Positions 9,334-21,377 are shown, counted from the first letter of the stretch. The stretch: 64,000 bases of DNA from Lithobates sylvaticus (GCA_028564925.1 CM053029.1:609559486-609623485), one strand, 5' to 3'. Made by a program: numbers and translations. Notes: a model not told the origin generated them from the letters alone.

Positions 9334-12300
9334 TTCCTCTATAGTAACTCTTCCTCTATAGTATCTCTTCCTCTATAGTGACCCTTCCTCTATAGTATCT
9401 CTTCCTCTATAGTATCTCTTCCTCTATAGTATCTCTTCCTCTATAGTAACTCTTCCTCTATAGTATCTCTTCCTCTATAGTGACCTTTCCTCTATAGTAT
9501 CTCTTCCTCTATAGTATCTATTTCTCTATAGTGACTCTTCCTCTATAGTGACTCTTCCTTCTATAGTGACTCTTCCTCTGTAGTGACTCTTCCTCTATAG
9601 TGACTGACTCTTCCTCTATAGTATCTCTTCCTCTATAGTATCTCTTCCTCTATAGTGACTCTTCCTCTATAGTGACTCTTCCTCTATAGTGACTCTTCCT
9701 TCTATAGTGACTCTTCCTCTATAGTGACTCTTCCTTCTATAGTGACTCTTCCTCCATAGTATCTCTTCCTCTATAGTGACTCTTCCTCTATAGTATCTCT
9801 TCCTCTATAGTGACTCTTCCTTCTATAGTGACTCTTCCTCTATAGTGACTCTTCCTCTATAGTGACTCTTCCTCTATAGTGACTCTTCCTTCTATAGTGA
9901 CTCTTCCTCTATAGTGACTCTTCCTTCTATAGTGACTCTTCCTCCATAGTATCTCTTCCTCTATAGTGACTCTTCCTCTATAGTATCTCTTCCTCTATAG
10001 TGACTCTTCCTTCTATAGTGACTCTTCCTCTATAGTGACTCTTCCTCTATAGTGACTCTTCCTCTATAGTGACTCTTTCTTCTATAGTGATTCTTCCTCT
10101 ATAGTGACTCTTCCTCTATAGTGACTCTTCCTTCTATAGTGACTCTTCCTCTGTAGTGACTCTTCCTTCTATAGTGACTCGTCCTCCATAGTATCTCTTC
10201 CTCTATAGTGACTCTTCCTCTATAGTATCTCTTCCTCTATAGTGACTCTTCCTCTATAGTATCTCTTCCTCTATAGTGACTTTTCCTCTATAGTGACTCT
10301 TCCTCTATAGTGACTCTTCCTCTATAGTATCTCTTCCTCTATAGGGACTCTTCCTCTATAGTATCTCTTCCTCTATAGTGACTCTTCCTATATATTATCT
10401 GTTCCTCTATAGTGACTCTTCCTCTATAGTGACTGACTCTTCCTCTATAGTATCTCTTCCTCTATAGTGACTCTTCCTCTATAGTGACTCTTCCTCTATA
10501 GTGACTGACTCTTCCTCTATAGTGACTCTTCCTCTACAGTGACTGACTCTTCCTCTATAGTGACTCGTCTTCTATAGTATCTCTTCCTCTATAGTGACTC
10601 TTCCTCTATAGTGTCTCTTCCTCTATAGTGACTCTTCCTCTGTAGTGACTCTTCCTTCTATAGTGACTCTTCCTCTGTAGTGACTCTTCCTCTATAGTGA
10701 CTGACTCTTCCTCTATAGTATCTCTTCCTCTATAGTATCTCTTCCTTCTATAGTGACTCTTCCTCTATAGTGACTCTTCCTTCTATAGTGACTCTTCCTC
10801 TATAGTGACTCTTCCTTCTATAGTGACTCTTCCTCCATAGTATCTCTTCCTCTATAGTGACTCTTCCTCTATAGTATCTCTTCCTCTATAGTGACTCTTC
10901 CTTCTATAGTGACTCTTCCTCTATAGTGACTCTTTCTTCTATAGTGATTCTTCCTCTATAGTGACTCTTCCTCTATAGTGACTCTTCCTTCTATAGTGAC
11001 TCTTCCTCTGTAGTGACTCTTCCTTCTATAGTGACTTGTCCTCCATAGTATCTCTTCCTCTATAGTGACTCTTCCTCTATAGTATCTCTTCCTCTATAGT
11101 GACTGACTCTTCCACTATAGTGACTCTTCCTCTATAGTGACTCTTCCTCTATAGTATCTCTTCCTTCTATAGTGACTCTTCCTCCATAGTATGTCTTCCT
11201 CTATAGTATCTCTTCCTCTATAGTGACTCTTCCTCTATAGTATCTCTTCCTCTATAAAGACTCTTCCTCTATAGTGACTTTTCCTCTATAGTGACTCTTC
11301 CTCTATAGTGACTCTTCCTCTATAGTATCTCTTCCTCTATAGTGACTCTTCCTCTATAGTGACTCTTCCTCTATAGTGACTCTTCCTCTATAGTATCTCT
11401 TCCTCTATAGTGACTCTTCCTCTATAGTGACTCTTCCTATATATTATCTGTTCCTCTATAGTGACTCTTCCTCTATAGTGACTCTTCCTCTGTAGTGACT
11501 CTTCCTTCTATAGTGACTCTTCCTCTGTAGTGACTCTTCCTCTATAGTGACTGACTCTTCCTCTATAGTATCTCTTCCTCTATAGTATCTCTTCCTCTAT
11601 AGTGACTCTTCCTTCTATAGTGACTCTTCCTCTATAGTGACTCTTCCTTCTATAGTGACTCTTCCTCCATAGTATCTCTTCCTCTATAGTGACTCTTCCT
11701 CTATAGTGACTCTTCCTTCTATAGTGACTCTTCCTCTATAGTGACTCTTTCTTCTATAGTGATTCTTCCTCTATAGTGACTCTTCCTCTATAGTGACTCT
11801 TCCTTCTATAGTGACTCTTCCTCTGTAGTGACTCTTCCTTCTATAGTGACTTGTCCTCCATAGTATCTCTTCCTCTATAGTGACTCTTCCTCTATAGTAT
11901 CTCTTCCTCTATAGTGACTGACTCTTCCACTATAGTGACTCTTCCACTATAGTGACTCTTCCACTATAGTGACTCTTCCTCTATAGTGACTCTTCCTCTA
12001 TAGTATCTCTTCCTTCTATAGTGACTCTTCCTCCATAGTATGTCTTCCTCTATAGTATCTCTTCCTCTATAGTGACTCTTCCTCTATAAAGACTCTTCCT
12101 CTATAGTGACTTTTCCTCTATAGTGACTCTTCCTCTATAGTGACTCTTCCTCTATAGTATCTCTTCCTCTATAGTGACTCTTCCTCTATAGTGACTCTTC
12201 CTCTATAGTATCTCTTCCTCTATAGTGACTCTTCCTCTATAGTGACTCTTCCTATATATTATCTGTTCCTCTATAGTGACTCTTCCTCTATAGTGACTCT

Positions 12301-13244
12301 TCCTCTATAGTGACTCTTCCTCTATAGTGACTGACTCTTCCTCTATAGTATCTCTTCCTCTATAGTGACTCTTCCTCTATAGTGACTCTTCCTCTATAGT
12401 GACTGACTCTTCCTCTATAGTGACTCGTCTTCTATAGTATCTCTTCCTCTATAGTGACTCTTCCTCTATAGTGTCTCTTCCTCTATAGTGACTCTTCCTC
12501 TGTAGTGACTCTTCCTCTATAGTATCTCTTCCTCTATAGTGACTCTTCCTCTATAGTGACTCTTCCTCTATAGTGACTCTTCCTCTATAGTATCTCTTCC
12601 TCTATAGTGACTCTTACTCTATAGTGACTCTTACTCTATAGTGACTCTTCCTCTATAGTATCTCTTCCTCTATAGTGACTGACTCTTCCTTTATAGTGAC
12701 TCTTCCTCTATAGTGACTCTTCCTCTATAGTGACAGACTCTTCCTCTATAGTGACTCGTCTTCTATAGTATCTCTTCCTCTATAGTGACTCTTCCTCTAT
12801 AGTGACTCTTCCTCTATAGTATCTCTTCCTCTATAGTGACTCTTCCTCTATAGTGACTATTCCTCTATAGTATCTCTTCCTCTATAGTGACTCTTCCTCT
12901 ATAGTATCTCTTCCTCTATAGTATCTCTTCCTCTATAGTGACTCTTCCTCTATAGTGACTCTTCCTCTATAGTATCTCTTCCTCTATAGTGACTCTTCCT
13001 CTATAGTGACTCTTCCTCTATAGTATCTCTTCCTCTATAGTGACTCTTCCTCTATAGTATCTCTTCCTCTATAGTGACTCTTCCTCTATAGTGACTCTTC
13101 CTCTATAGTATCTCTTCCTCTATAGTATCTCTTGCTCTATAGTGACTTGTCTTCTATAGTATCTCTTCCTCTATAGTGACTCTTCCTCTATAGTGTCTCT
13201 TCCTCTATAGTGACTCTTCCTCTGTAGTGACTCTTCCTCTATAG
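9334..13244. repeat. 17-bp minisatellite, left block
   Basis: About 230 copies of a 17-bp unit: CTCTTCCTCTATAGTGA and CTCTTCCTCTATAGTAT alternate. Variants (TTCTATAG, CCATAG, CTGTAG, GACTGACTC insertions) recur at intervals of roughly 190-900 bp, showing higher-order duplication of blocks. The array is cut by the hAT element at 13245 and resumes at 21378 in the same phase. Confidence 0.97.
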
Positions 13245-14102
13245 TAGGGATGAGCCGAACACCCCCGGGTTCGGTTCGCACCAGAACCTTCGAACCGACC
13301 GAAAGTTCGCGCGAATTTTCGAACCCTATACGTTATAATGGACGCGAACGTTCGAAATCAAAAGTGCTAATTACAACGGCCAATATGCATGTTAATGTCA
13401 TAAAACAGGTTTGGGGACCCGGGTCCTGCCCCAGGGGACATATATCAATGCAAAAAGAACTTTTAAAAACTAACGTTTTTTCGGGAGCAGTCATTTTAAT
13501 GATGCATAAAGTGAAAAAAAAAAAGTGAAATTTTCCTTTAAATATGGTACCTGGGGGGTGTCTAAAGTATGCCTGTGAAGTGGCATGTGTTTCCCGTGTT
13601 TAGAACTGTCCCTGCACAAAATGACATTTGTAAAGGAAAAAAAGAAGCCATTTAAAACCACTTGCGGCTTTAGGTTTGTTCTTAAGTAGAATCTGAACAG
13701 GTACATTATGAAGTGTAGCTCCATCCCAAAAAAATCTATTTTTAAGCTTTTTGGAGAACATAGGGAGGGGTTATCACCCCTGTAACATTTGCTGTCTTTG
13801 CACATCTGTTCAGAACATGTCACCTAACTTTCCGTCCCAATGACAAATGTTTTTGGAAAAAGTGGGGTTTTAATTGAAACAAGGATTGGTGATAAAGTAT
13901 CAGTAGAGAGGAGATACCTTTTTCCCAAATTAAATCTAACAGGATAGAATTTCCCTTCCTAGGGGTAGATTTCCTCTCACTTCCTGTTTTCTCTTTCCAT
14001 TTGCAAGTAGGAGTCGTTTGTAAGTTGGATGTTTGAAAGTAGGGGCCTGGCGTATATACTCTGCAGAAATTTGCCCTATTAGATGTTGGTGTAGCCACAA
14101 GA

Positions 14103-15380
14103 CTGGTGGGCACAGGAATGGGCCCTGCTGTGAGTTAATAGATCAAGATTTGTAATTGCATGCACCTGTTGAACAGGGCAGAAAAATTGGGGGTGGTGGG
14201 GTGGTGGTGGTGGACGGTTTTGCCACAAGACTGTAAGCTCTCACAGTTACTCTTGGTGGGCGCAGGAATGGGCCCTGCTGTGAGTTATTAGATCAAGATT
14301 TGTAATTGCAAGCACCTGATGAACAGGGCAGAAAAATTGGGCCTTTGGCGGTGGTGGTGGACGGTGTTGCCACAAGACTGTAGGCCCTCATAGTTACTCT
14401 TGGTGGGCGCAGGAATGGGCCCTGCTGTGAGTTATTAGATCAAGATTTGTAATTGCAAGCACCTGATGAACAGGGCAGAAAAATTGGGCCTTTGGCGGTG
14501 GTGGTGGACGGTGTTGCCACAAGACTGCAGGCCCTCATAGTTACTCTTGGTGGGCGCAGGAATGGGCCCTGCTGTGAACTATTAGATCAAGATTTGTAAT
14601 TACCCGCCCCTGTTAAACAGGGGCTGAAAAAATTGTGCCTTAGGCACTGGTGCTGGTGCCACAACACTGCAACCCCTCACAGAGACTGTACTTGGAGCAC
14701 AGCAGTCACACGTGTTGCGAAGCATTTTTTTAAAAAATTGTAAGTACCCGCCCCTGTTAAACAGGGGCTGAAAAATTGTGCCTTAGGCACTGGTGCTGGT
14801 GCCACAACACTGCAACCCGGCCCTCACAGATACTGTACTTGGAGCACAGCAGTCACACGTGTTGCGAAGCATTTTTTTTAAAAATTGTAAGTACATGCCC
14901 TGTTAAACAGGGGCTGAAAAATTGTGCCTTAGGCACTGGTGCTGGTGCCACAACACTGCAACCCGGCCCTCACAGATACTGTACTTGGAGCACAGCAGTC
15001 ACACGTGTTGCGAAGCATTTTTTTAAAAAATTGTAAGTACCCGCCCCTGTTAAACAGGGGCTGAAAAATTGTGCCTTAGGCACTGGTGCTGGTGCCACAA
15101 CACTGCAACACGGCCCTCACAGAGACTGTACTTGGAGCACAGCAGTCACACGTGTTGCGAAGCATTTTTTTAAAAAATTGTAAGTACCCGCCCCTGTTAA
15201 ACAGGGGCTGAAAAATTGTGCCTTAGGCACTGGTGCTGGTGCCACAACACTGCAACACGGCCCTCACAGAGACTGTACTTGGAGCACAGCAGTCACACGT
15301 GTTGCGAAGCATTTTTTTAAAAAATTGTAAGTACACGCCCCTGTTAAACAGGGGCTGAAAAATTGTGCCTTAGGCACTGG
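14103..15380. repeat. 147-bp tandem repeats, 3' side of hAT gene
   Basis: Two related blocks. At 14103-14640, four copies of about 146-150 bp carry GGTGGGCGCAGGAATGGGCC and GATCAAGATTTGTAATT. At 14640-15380, five copies of about 147 bp carry ACTTGGAGCACAGCAGTCAC and CCCCTGTTAAACAGGGGCTG, the latter a short hairpin. Both share the CCTGTTAAACAGGG-like core and CACAACACTGCAA-like segments, so they descend from one unit. Confidence 0.92.
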
Positions 15381-15488
15381 TGTGGTGGCATGGATCATTG
15401 AGGAGGAGGAAGAGGATAGTCAGTGAACATAAGAGGACAGTCACTCAGCATCAGCATAGGCAGTCTTGAAGGGATGTGACATTAAAAA

Positions 15489-18392
15489 TTATTCGGTTAT
15501 ATCCGCCTCAGGTGCCTGGTAGCTGGTGGTGATCCAAGACTGATTCATTTTGATGAATGTCAGTCGATCAACCGAGGCGGTGGACAGGCGCACCCTATGA
15601 TCAGTCACAAATCCTCCAGCAGCACTGAATGTGCGTTCGGAAAGAACGCTGGAGGCAGGACAGGCCAGTAGCTCAATTGCATACTGTGCAAGCTCTGGCC
15701 AGTGATCCATCCTCAGGACCCAGTAAGCCAGAGGATTTTCGGTGGGAAAGGTGTCCAAGTCTGACCTTGCCCCAAGGTATTCCTGCACCATGTATATCAG
15801 ACGCTGGCGATGGTTGCTGGAACCGATCATACCTTGGGGCTGCGGACTAAAAAATTGTCTGAACGCATCGGTCAGACGTCCACCTTCCCCACCGCTCCTT
15901 CTGCCACTGACCGAAGCCTCAGCAACTCGTCGCCCAGGACCAGGAGTTTGTAGCCTCCCAGTTTCTGGGAACGCGTTGCACAGACCTTTCTGCAAGGCCT
16001 CCCTGAGATGTCTCATCCTCTGCTCCCTCTGCGACGGCAAGATAAGGTCCGCAACCTTACCCTTGTACCGCGGATCAAGGAGAGTGGCCAGCCAGTAATG
16101 GTCCCTCTCCTTGATCCGAAGAACACGAGGATCCTTCCGCAGGCTTTGCAGGATCAGGGAGGCCATGCAGCGTAGGTTAGCTGAGGCATTCGGTCCGGAG
16201 TCTTCTGGGTCACTGAGGATGACATGATCGCCAGCCACCTCCTCCCAGCCACGTACAAGTCCACTGGTTTGTTGGGACTGTACATCATCCCTAAAAGACT
16301 GCTGCTGCTGATGCTGAGTGCCAGGCTCCACCTCCATGCTCACACAATCCTCCTCCTCCTCCTCCTCCTCCTCCTCATCCTCTTCCTGTGTGATGGGTGG
16401 GACAGAAGGAACACTGTCCGGATAAAGGGGGCCTTGAGAGGCAAGGAAGTCCTCCTCTTCCTGCCTCTGTTCTGCCTCAAGTGCCCTGTCCATTATCCCA
16501 CGCAGCGTATGCTCCAACAGGTGGACAAGAGGGACAGTGTCACTGATGCATGCACTGTCACTGCTCACCATCCTCGTGGCCTCCTCAAATGGTGAGAGGA
16601 CAGTGCATGCATCCCTGATCATGCTCCACTGACGTGGGGAAAAAAAACCAAGCTCCCCTGACCCTGTCCTGGTGCCGTAGTCGCAAAGGTACTCATTGAT
16701 GGCCCTCTGCTGCGTGTGCAGTCGCTGCAGCATGGCCAACGTTGAGTTCCACCTGGTGGGCATGTCACATATTAGGCGGTTCTTGGGCAGGTTCAGCTCC
16801 TTTTGCAGCTCAGTCAGCCGAGCACTGGCATTATAAGATCGGCGGAAATGCACACAGACTTTCCTGGCCTGCCTCAGGACATCCTGTAAGCCTGGGAACC
16901 TGCCCAAGAACCGCTGCACCACCAGGTTGAGGACGTGAGCCATGCAGGGCACATGGGTGAGCTGCCCCTGTCGCAGGGCGGAGAGGAGGTTGGTGCCATT
17001 GTCAGAAACGACCATTCCTGGCTTAAGCTGACGTGGCGTCAACCACCTCTCGGCCTGCCCCTGCAGAGCTGCCAGAACCTCTGGCCCAGTGTGGCTCCTG
17101 TCCCCCAAACACACCAGCGCAAGCACGGCATGGCATCTTTTTGCCTGCGTACTTGCGTAGCCCCTTGTACGCCTACGGAGCACCGCTGGTTCCAAGGACA
17201 GAGCACTGGAGGAAGAAGAAGAGGAGGGGGTGGAGGAGAGAGGTGTGTCACAACCAGTAGCAGTAGTCGCGTTTTGGAGGCGTGGTGGCGGAACAACCTC
17301 CAACACTACTGCACCTTGTCCTGCATCCCTCCCAGCTGCCAATAGAGTGACCCAATGGGCCGTGAAAGAAAGGTACCGTCCCTGTCCATGCCTGCTGGAC
17401 CATGAGTCAGCGGTAATATGCACCTTACCGCTGACCGCCCTGTCCAGCGAGGCATGGACATTGCCCTCCACATGCCGGTAGAGAGACGGAATCGCCTTCC
17501 GCGAGAAAAAGTGGCGTTTGGGAACCTGCCACTGAGGAACCGCACATTGAACAAACTCACGGAAGGGGGCCGAGTCTACCAACTGAAAAGGCAGCAGTTG
17601 AAGTGCTAGCAATTTAGCCAGGCTAGCATTCAACCGCTGGGCATGTGGATGGCTGGGAGTGTACTTCTTTCTACGGTCCAGCAGCTGGGGCAGGGAAATT
17701 TGCCTGCTGCAATCGGACGTCGGTGTACTGCAAGTACTTGGTTGTGACACACCTAATTCTACACCTTCAGTCCTCTCAGAGCAGCTTTCAGAGAGGACTG
17801 AAGGTGTAGTGGGGATGGAGATCCCAGCTGAGGAGGAGCAAGGAGAGGTCCGCTTAGTTCTTTGGTGTGGGTCTTTTATGTGTGCCTGCCAACGAGCTGC
17901 ATGGCAGGTCGCCATATGTCTGGTCATGCTTGTGGTGCCCAAGCGGCTGATGTTTTGGCCACGCGAGATACGCTTGAGACAAATATTGCAAATAGCAGTG
18001 GTGCGATCTGCTGCACTCGTCTCAAAAAAGGCCCACACCAAAGAACTTTTCTGATAACGTGCAGAGGCAGCGCCCTGCACAGGCGGAGCTCTGCGGTGTT
18101 GTACAGTTGCTGTGCTGGCCTCTACCTGGCCTCCAGGGGGCATCCTGCCTCGTTGGACATGTGACGCCGCATCCTCCTCCTCCTCGTCCTCCTCCTCATC
18201 CTCTCTCCCTTCAGGCACCCACGTGGAGTCAGTGACCTCATCATCCCCCTCCCTCTTCACCACTAGAGCAAACCTGGCAGTAAGCTGCAGCTGGTGGAAC
18301 AGTACTGCCAGATTCCTCAAGCTGGGTATCATCATCCGAGCCTTCGAATCGTTGGGCATCCTCCTGGAGCATGTACCCAACACTGTGCTCAA
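15489..18392 (-). CDS. hAT transposase with BED zinc finger, main frame
   Basis: A 967-codon open frame on the minus strand. The first 47 or so codons are probably not the real N-terminus (see 18241-18705). Positions in this frame: acidic run 63-74; BED-type zinc finger about 117-166 with CNIC and HMATCH ligands; DDE core with ADSW (Asp 329) and VVSDNGTN (Asp 464); the conserved CMAHVLNL and TRWNSTLAML motifs near 483-557; a Glu-rich loop near 690; and the C-terminal hAT dimerisation region ending at SSVLSERTFSAAGG (Glu 919) and VDRLTFIKMNQSWI. These match ZBED-like hAT transposases, which cut and paste the element by binding its ends. All three acidic catalytic residues are present. It has no introns that I can see. 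Confidence 0.9.
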   Translation of the reverse strand: MSTVLGTCSRRMPNDSKARMMIPSLRNLAVLFHQLQLTARFALVVKREGDDEVTDSTWVPEGREDEEEDEEEEDAASHVQRGRMPPGGQVEASTATVQHRRAPPVQGAASARYQKSSLVWAFFETSAADRTTAICNICLKRISRGQNISRLGTTSMTRHMATCHAARWQAHIKDPHQRTKRTSPCSSSAGISIPTTPSVLSESCSERTEGVELGVSQPSTCSTPTSDCSRQISLPQLLDRRKKYTPSHPHAQRLNASLAKLLALQLLPFQLVDSAPFREFVQCAVPQWQVPKRHFFSRKAIPSLYRHVEGNVHASLDRAVSGKVHITADSWSSRHGQGRYLSFTAHWVTLLAAGRDAGQGAVVLEVVPPPRLQNATTATGCDTPLSSTPSSSSSSSALSLEPAVLRRRTRGYASTQAKRCHAVLALVCLGDRSHTGPEVLAALQGQAERWLTPRQLKPGMVVSDNGTNLLSALRQGQLTHVPCMAHVLNLVVQRFLGRFPGLQDVLRQARKVCVHFRRSYNASARLTELQKELNLPKNRLICDMPTRWNSTLAMLQRLHTQQRAINEYLCDYGTRTGSGELGFFSPRQWSMIRDACTVLSPFEEATRMVSSDSACISDTVPLVHLLEHTLRGIMDRALEAEQRQEEEDFLASQGPLYPDSVPSVPPITQEEDEEEEEEEEEDCVSMEVEPGTQHQQQQSFRDDVQSQQTSGLVRGWEEVAGDHVILSDPEDSGPNASANLRCMASLILQSLRKDPRVLRIKERDHYWLATLLDPRYKGKVADLILPSQREQRMRHLREALQKGLCNAFPETGRLQTPGPGRRVAEASVSGRRSGGEGGRLTDAFRQFFSPQPQGMIGSSNHRQRLIYMVQEYLGARSDLDTFPTENPLAYWVLRMDHWPELAQYAIELLACPASSVLSERTFSAAGGFVTDHRVRLSTASVDRLTFIKMNQSWITTSYQAPEADITE

Positions 18393-18705
18393 AGAGTTCG
18401 GGGGACTCCTCAGGAGGACATGGTGGGTCTAGGGAAGGGGTGGCTGATGATGCTCTGTCAGTACCCTGAGCCTGGGTGAGAGAGGATGAGGAGGGCTTGG
18501 TCATCCATTCTACCAAGCCTTCAGCATGATGCGGCTCCACATGTCCAGCTGCCGAAAACAAAGACGCGCGTGTCCCATGGCCACGTGCTGATGACGATGC
18601 ACGACCACGTCCACGTCCACGGCCACGTCCACTAGAAACAGAGCCTGCCTGCCCTGTGTTCTTGGCTCTGCACGCTCTGCCTCCCCTTGGTGGTCTTCCA
18701 GCCAT
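18241..18705 (-). CDS. hAT transposase, N-terminal frame
   Basis: A 154-codon frame beginning MAGRPPRGGRACRAKNTGQ and followed by an Arg/Gly repeat (GRGRGRGRGR). The GRP-containing start resembles an AT-hook or basic DNA-contact segment. The start lies in a fair context (ACAATGG) just downstream of the 64-bp repeats. The frame ends at EEGGG, where the main frame overlaps it and continues with DDEVTDSTWV. The frames meet at a run of five C on the plus strand (18245-18249); a one-base length difference there would join them into one protein of about 1070 residues. It may be a real mutation, a polymorphism or a consensus error. Alternatively there could be a small intron, but no convincing splice pair was seen. 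Confidence 0.65.
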   Translation of the reverse strand: MAGRPPRGGRACRAKNTGQAGSVSSGRGRGRGRGRASSSARGHGTRASLFSAAGHVEPHHAEGLVEWMTKPSSSSLTQAQGTDRASSATPSLDPPCPPEESPELFEHSVGYMLQEDAQRFEGSDDDTQLEESGSTVPPAAAYCQVCSSGEEGGG

Positions 18706-18712
18706 TGTAGTC

Positions 18713-20900
18713 GGTAGTCCTGTGGGTGCTGCTGAGAAGAATATATAGGAGCTCTGTGTAATGCCACTAACACACTAGAAGTCCTGTGGGTGCTGCTGAG
18801 AAGAAAATATAGGAGCTCTGTGTGATGCCACTAACACACTAGAAGTCCTATGGGTGCTTCTGCAAAGAAAATAGAGGAGCTCTGTGTGATGCCACTAACA
18901 CACTAGAAGTCCTATGGGTGCTTCTGCAAAGAAAATAGAGGAGCTCTGTGTGATGCCACTAACACACTAGAAGTCCTGTGGGTGCTTCTGCAAAGAAAAT
19001 AGAGGAGCTCTGTGTGATGCCACTAACACACTAGAAGTCCTGTGGGTGCTTCTGCAAAGAAAATAGAGGAGCTCTGTGTGATGCCACTAACACACTAGAA
19101 GTCCTGTGGGTGCTTATGCAAAGAAAATAGAGGAGCTCTGTGTGATGCCACTAACACACTAGAAGTCCTGTGGGTGCTTCTGCAAAGAAAATAGAGGAGC
19201 TCTGTGTGATGCCACTAACACACTAGAAGTCCTGTGGGTGCTGCTGAGAAGAAAATATAGGAGCTCTGTGTGATGCCACTAACACACTAGAAGTCCTATG
19301 GGTGCTTCTGCAAAGAAAATAGAGGAGCTCTGTGTGATGCCACTAACACACTAGAAGTCCTATGGGTGCTTCTGCAAAGAAAATAGAGGAGCTCTGTGTG
19401 ATGCCACTAACACACTAGAAGTCCTGTGGGTGCTTCTGCAAAGAAAATAGAGGAGCTCTGTGTGATGCCACTAACACACTAGAAGTCCTGTGGGTGCTGC
19501 TGAGAAGAAAATATAGGAGCTCTGTGTGATGCCACTAACACACTAGAAGTCCTATGGGTGCTTCTGCAAAGAAAATAGAGGAGCTCTGTGTGATGCCACT
19601 AACACACTAGAAGTCCTGTGGGTGCTTCTGCAAAGAAAATAGAGGAGCTCTGTGTGATGCCACTAACACACTAGAAGTCCTGTGGGTGCTTATGCAAAGA
19701 AAATAGAGGAGCTCTGTGTGATGCCACTAACACACTAGAAGTCCTGTGGGTGCTTCTGCAAAGAAAATAGAGGAGCTCTGTGTGATGCCACTAACACACT
19801 AGAAGTCCTGTGGGTGCTGCTGAGAAGAAAATATAGGAGCTCTGTGTGATGCCACTAACACACTAGAAGTCCTATGGGTGCTTCTGCAAAGAAAATAGAG
19901 GAGCTCTGTGTGATGCCACTAACACACTAGAAGTCCTGTGGGTGCTTCTGCAAAGAAAATAGAGGAGCTCTGTGTGATGCCACTAACACACGTGATGCCA
20001 CTAACACACTAGAAGTCCTGTGGGTGCTTCTGCAAAGAAAATAGAGGAACTCTGTGTGATGCCACTAACACACTAGAAGTCCTGTGGGTGCTTATGCAAA
20101 GAAAATAGAGGAGCTCTGTGTGATGCCACTAACACACTAGAAGTCCTGTGGGTGCTTCTGCAAAGAAAATAGAGGAGCTCTGTGTGATGCCACTAACACA
20201 CTAGAAGTCCTGTGGGTGCTGCTGAGAAGAAAATAGAGGAGCTCTGTGTGATGGGACTAACACACTTCAAGTCCTATAGGTGCTTCTGAGAAGAAAATGT
20301 AGGTCTGTGTGTAATGGGACTAACACACTTCAAGTCCTATAGGTGCTTCTGGGAAGAAAATGTAGGTCTGTGTGTAATGGGACTAACACACTTCAAGTCC
20401 TATAGGTGCTTCTGGGAACAAAATATATGATCTCTGTGTGATGGGACTAACACACTTCAAGTCCTATAGGTGCTTCTGGGAACAAAATATATGATCTCTG
20501 TGTGATGGGACTAACACACTTCAAGTCCTATAGGTGCTTCTGGGAAGAAAATGTAGGTCTGTGTGTAATGGGACTAACACACTTCAAGTCCTATAGGTGC
20601 TTCTGGGAAGGAAATAAAGGTCTGTGTGATGGGACTAACACACTTCAAGTCCTATAGGTGCTTCTGGGAACAAAATATATGATCTCTGTGTGATGGGACT
20701 AACACACTTCAAGTCCTATAGGTGCTTCTGGGAACAAAATATAGGAGCTCTGCCTGCCTGCCACTAACACACTACAAGTCCTATAGGTGCTTCTGGGAAC
20801 AAAATATAGGAGCTCTGCCTGCCTGCCACGAACACACTACAAGTCCTATAGGTGCTTCTGGGAACAAAATATAGGAGCTCTGCCTGCCTGCCACGAACAC
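18713..20900. repeat. 64-bp tandem repeats upstream of hAT gene
   Basis: About 34 copies of a 64-bp unit with AGAAGTCCTGTGGGTGCTTC, AAAGAAAATAGAGGAGCTC and TGTGTGATGCCACTAACACA. From 18713 to 20240 units are near-identical, with recurring variants (GCTGAGAAG, TTATGCAAAG) in the same order, so a block of several units was duplicated. From 20240 to 20900 units diverge (GGGACTAACACACTTCAAG, then GCCTGCCTGCCA). The array lies between the element's right end and the transposase start, where promoter or transposase-binding sites would be expected. Confidence 0.95.
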
Positions 20901-20989
20901 ACTACAAGCCCCTCTTTCTTAATCAATCTTTGTAACTGAATCTATCTAACTCAATCTCTGTAAGTAAATCTCTCTAACTAACTAAATCC

Positions 20990-21377
20990 AGCAGAGTGTC
21001 ACAGATCTAGCCTGCTCAATCTGCGCCGGAACAGCATGTGACCGGCGCAGATGGCGTGGCGGCCTTTTATAGGGGGGGGGCGTGTACTACAGCCCCTGAG
21101 CTGTAATTGGCTACAGGCGTCCTGCCTGTAGCCAATTATGGCTCTTCGAAATTCCGGGGCTGTGATTGGCCAAGCATGCGGGGTCACAGTGCATGCTTGG
21201 CCAATCATCAGCCAGCAATGCACTGCGCCGGCCGCGCCGGCCGCAATGCATTGCGGGGCCGCTCGCATCACACGAACGTGATGCGAGCGGCCAAAATAGT
21301 TCTGGGCTCGCCGAGCGAGCGAACGCCCGGTGCTCGATGCGAACGTGGGTTCGCATCGAGCACCGGGCCCATCCCTA
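20990..21377. other. palindrome-rich right end of hAT element
   Basis: Three perfect or near-perfect hairpins lie in tandem: TTGGCTACAGGCGTCCTGCC with its inverse near 21107-21138; TGATTGGCCAAGCATGC with its inverse near 21162-21208; and TGCTCGATGCGAAC with its inverse at 21331-21362, close to the terminus. CATCACACGAACGTGATGCG adds a short one near 21267. The region is GC-rich with many CpG. No gene was seen. Confidence 0.8.

Larger units (their letters stand above)
13245..21377 (-). mobile_element. large hAT element with transposase, 8133 bp
   Basis: The left end is TAGGGATGAGCCGAAC and the right end, read inverted, is TAGGGATGGGCCCGG. The flanking 8-bp copies CTCTATAG lie at 13237-13244 and 21378-21385. 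The duplication is part of the 17-bp repeat unit, so it is consistent rather than decisive. From left to right: end region (13245-14100), a roughly 147-bp tandem array (14103-15380), the transposase gene on the minus strand (15489-18705), a 64-bp tandem array upstream of the gene (18713-20900), and a palindrome-rich right end (20990-21377). With a nearly complete gene and both ends, this looks young. It could be autonomous but for one frame break. Confidence 0.88.

Noticed and set aside
9334-13244. CRISPR-like array
   Set aside because: The 17-bp units are contiguous with no unique spacers, and the context is a vertebrate genome.
15629-18479. Plus-strand open frames opposite the hAT transposase
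   Set aside because: Antisense shadows of the transposase; no motifs.
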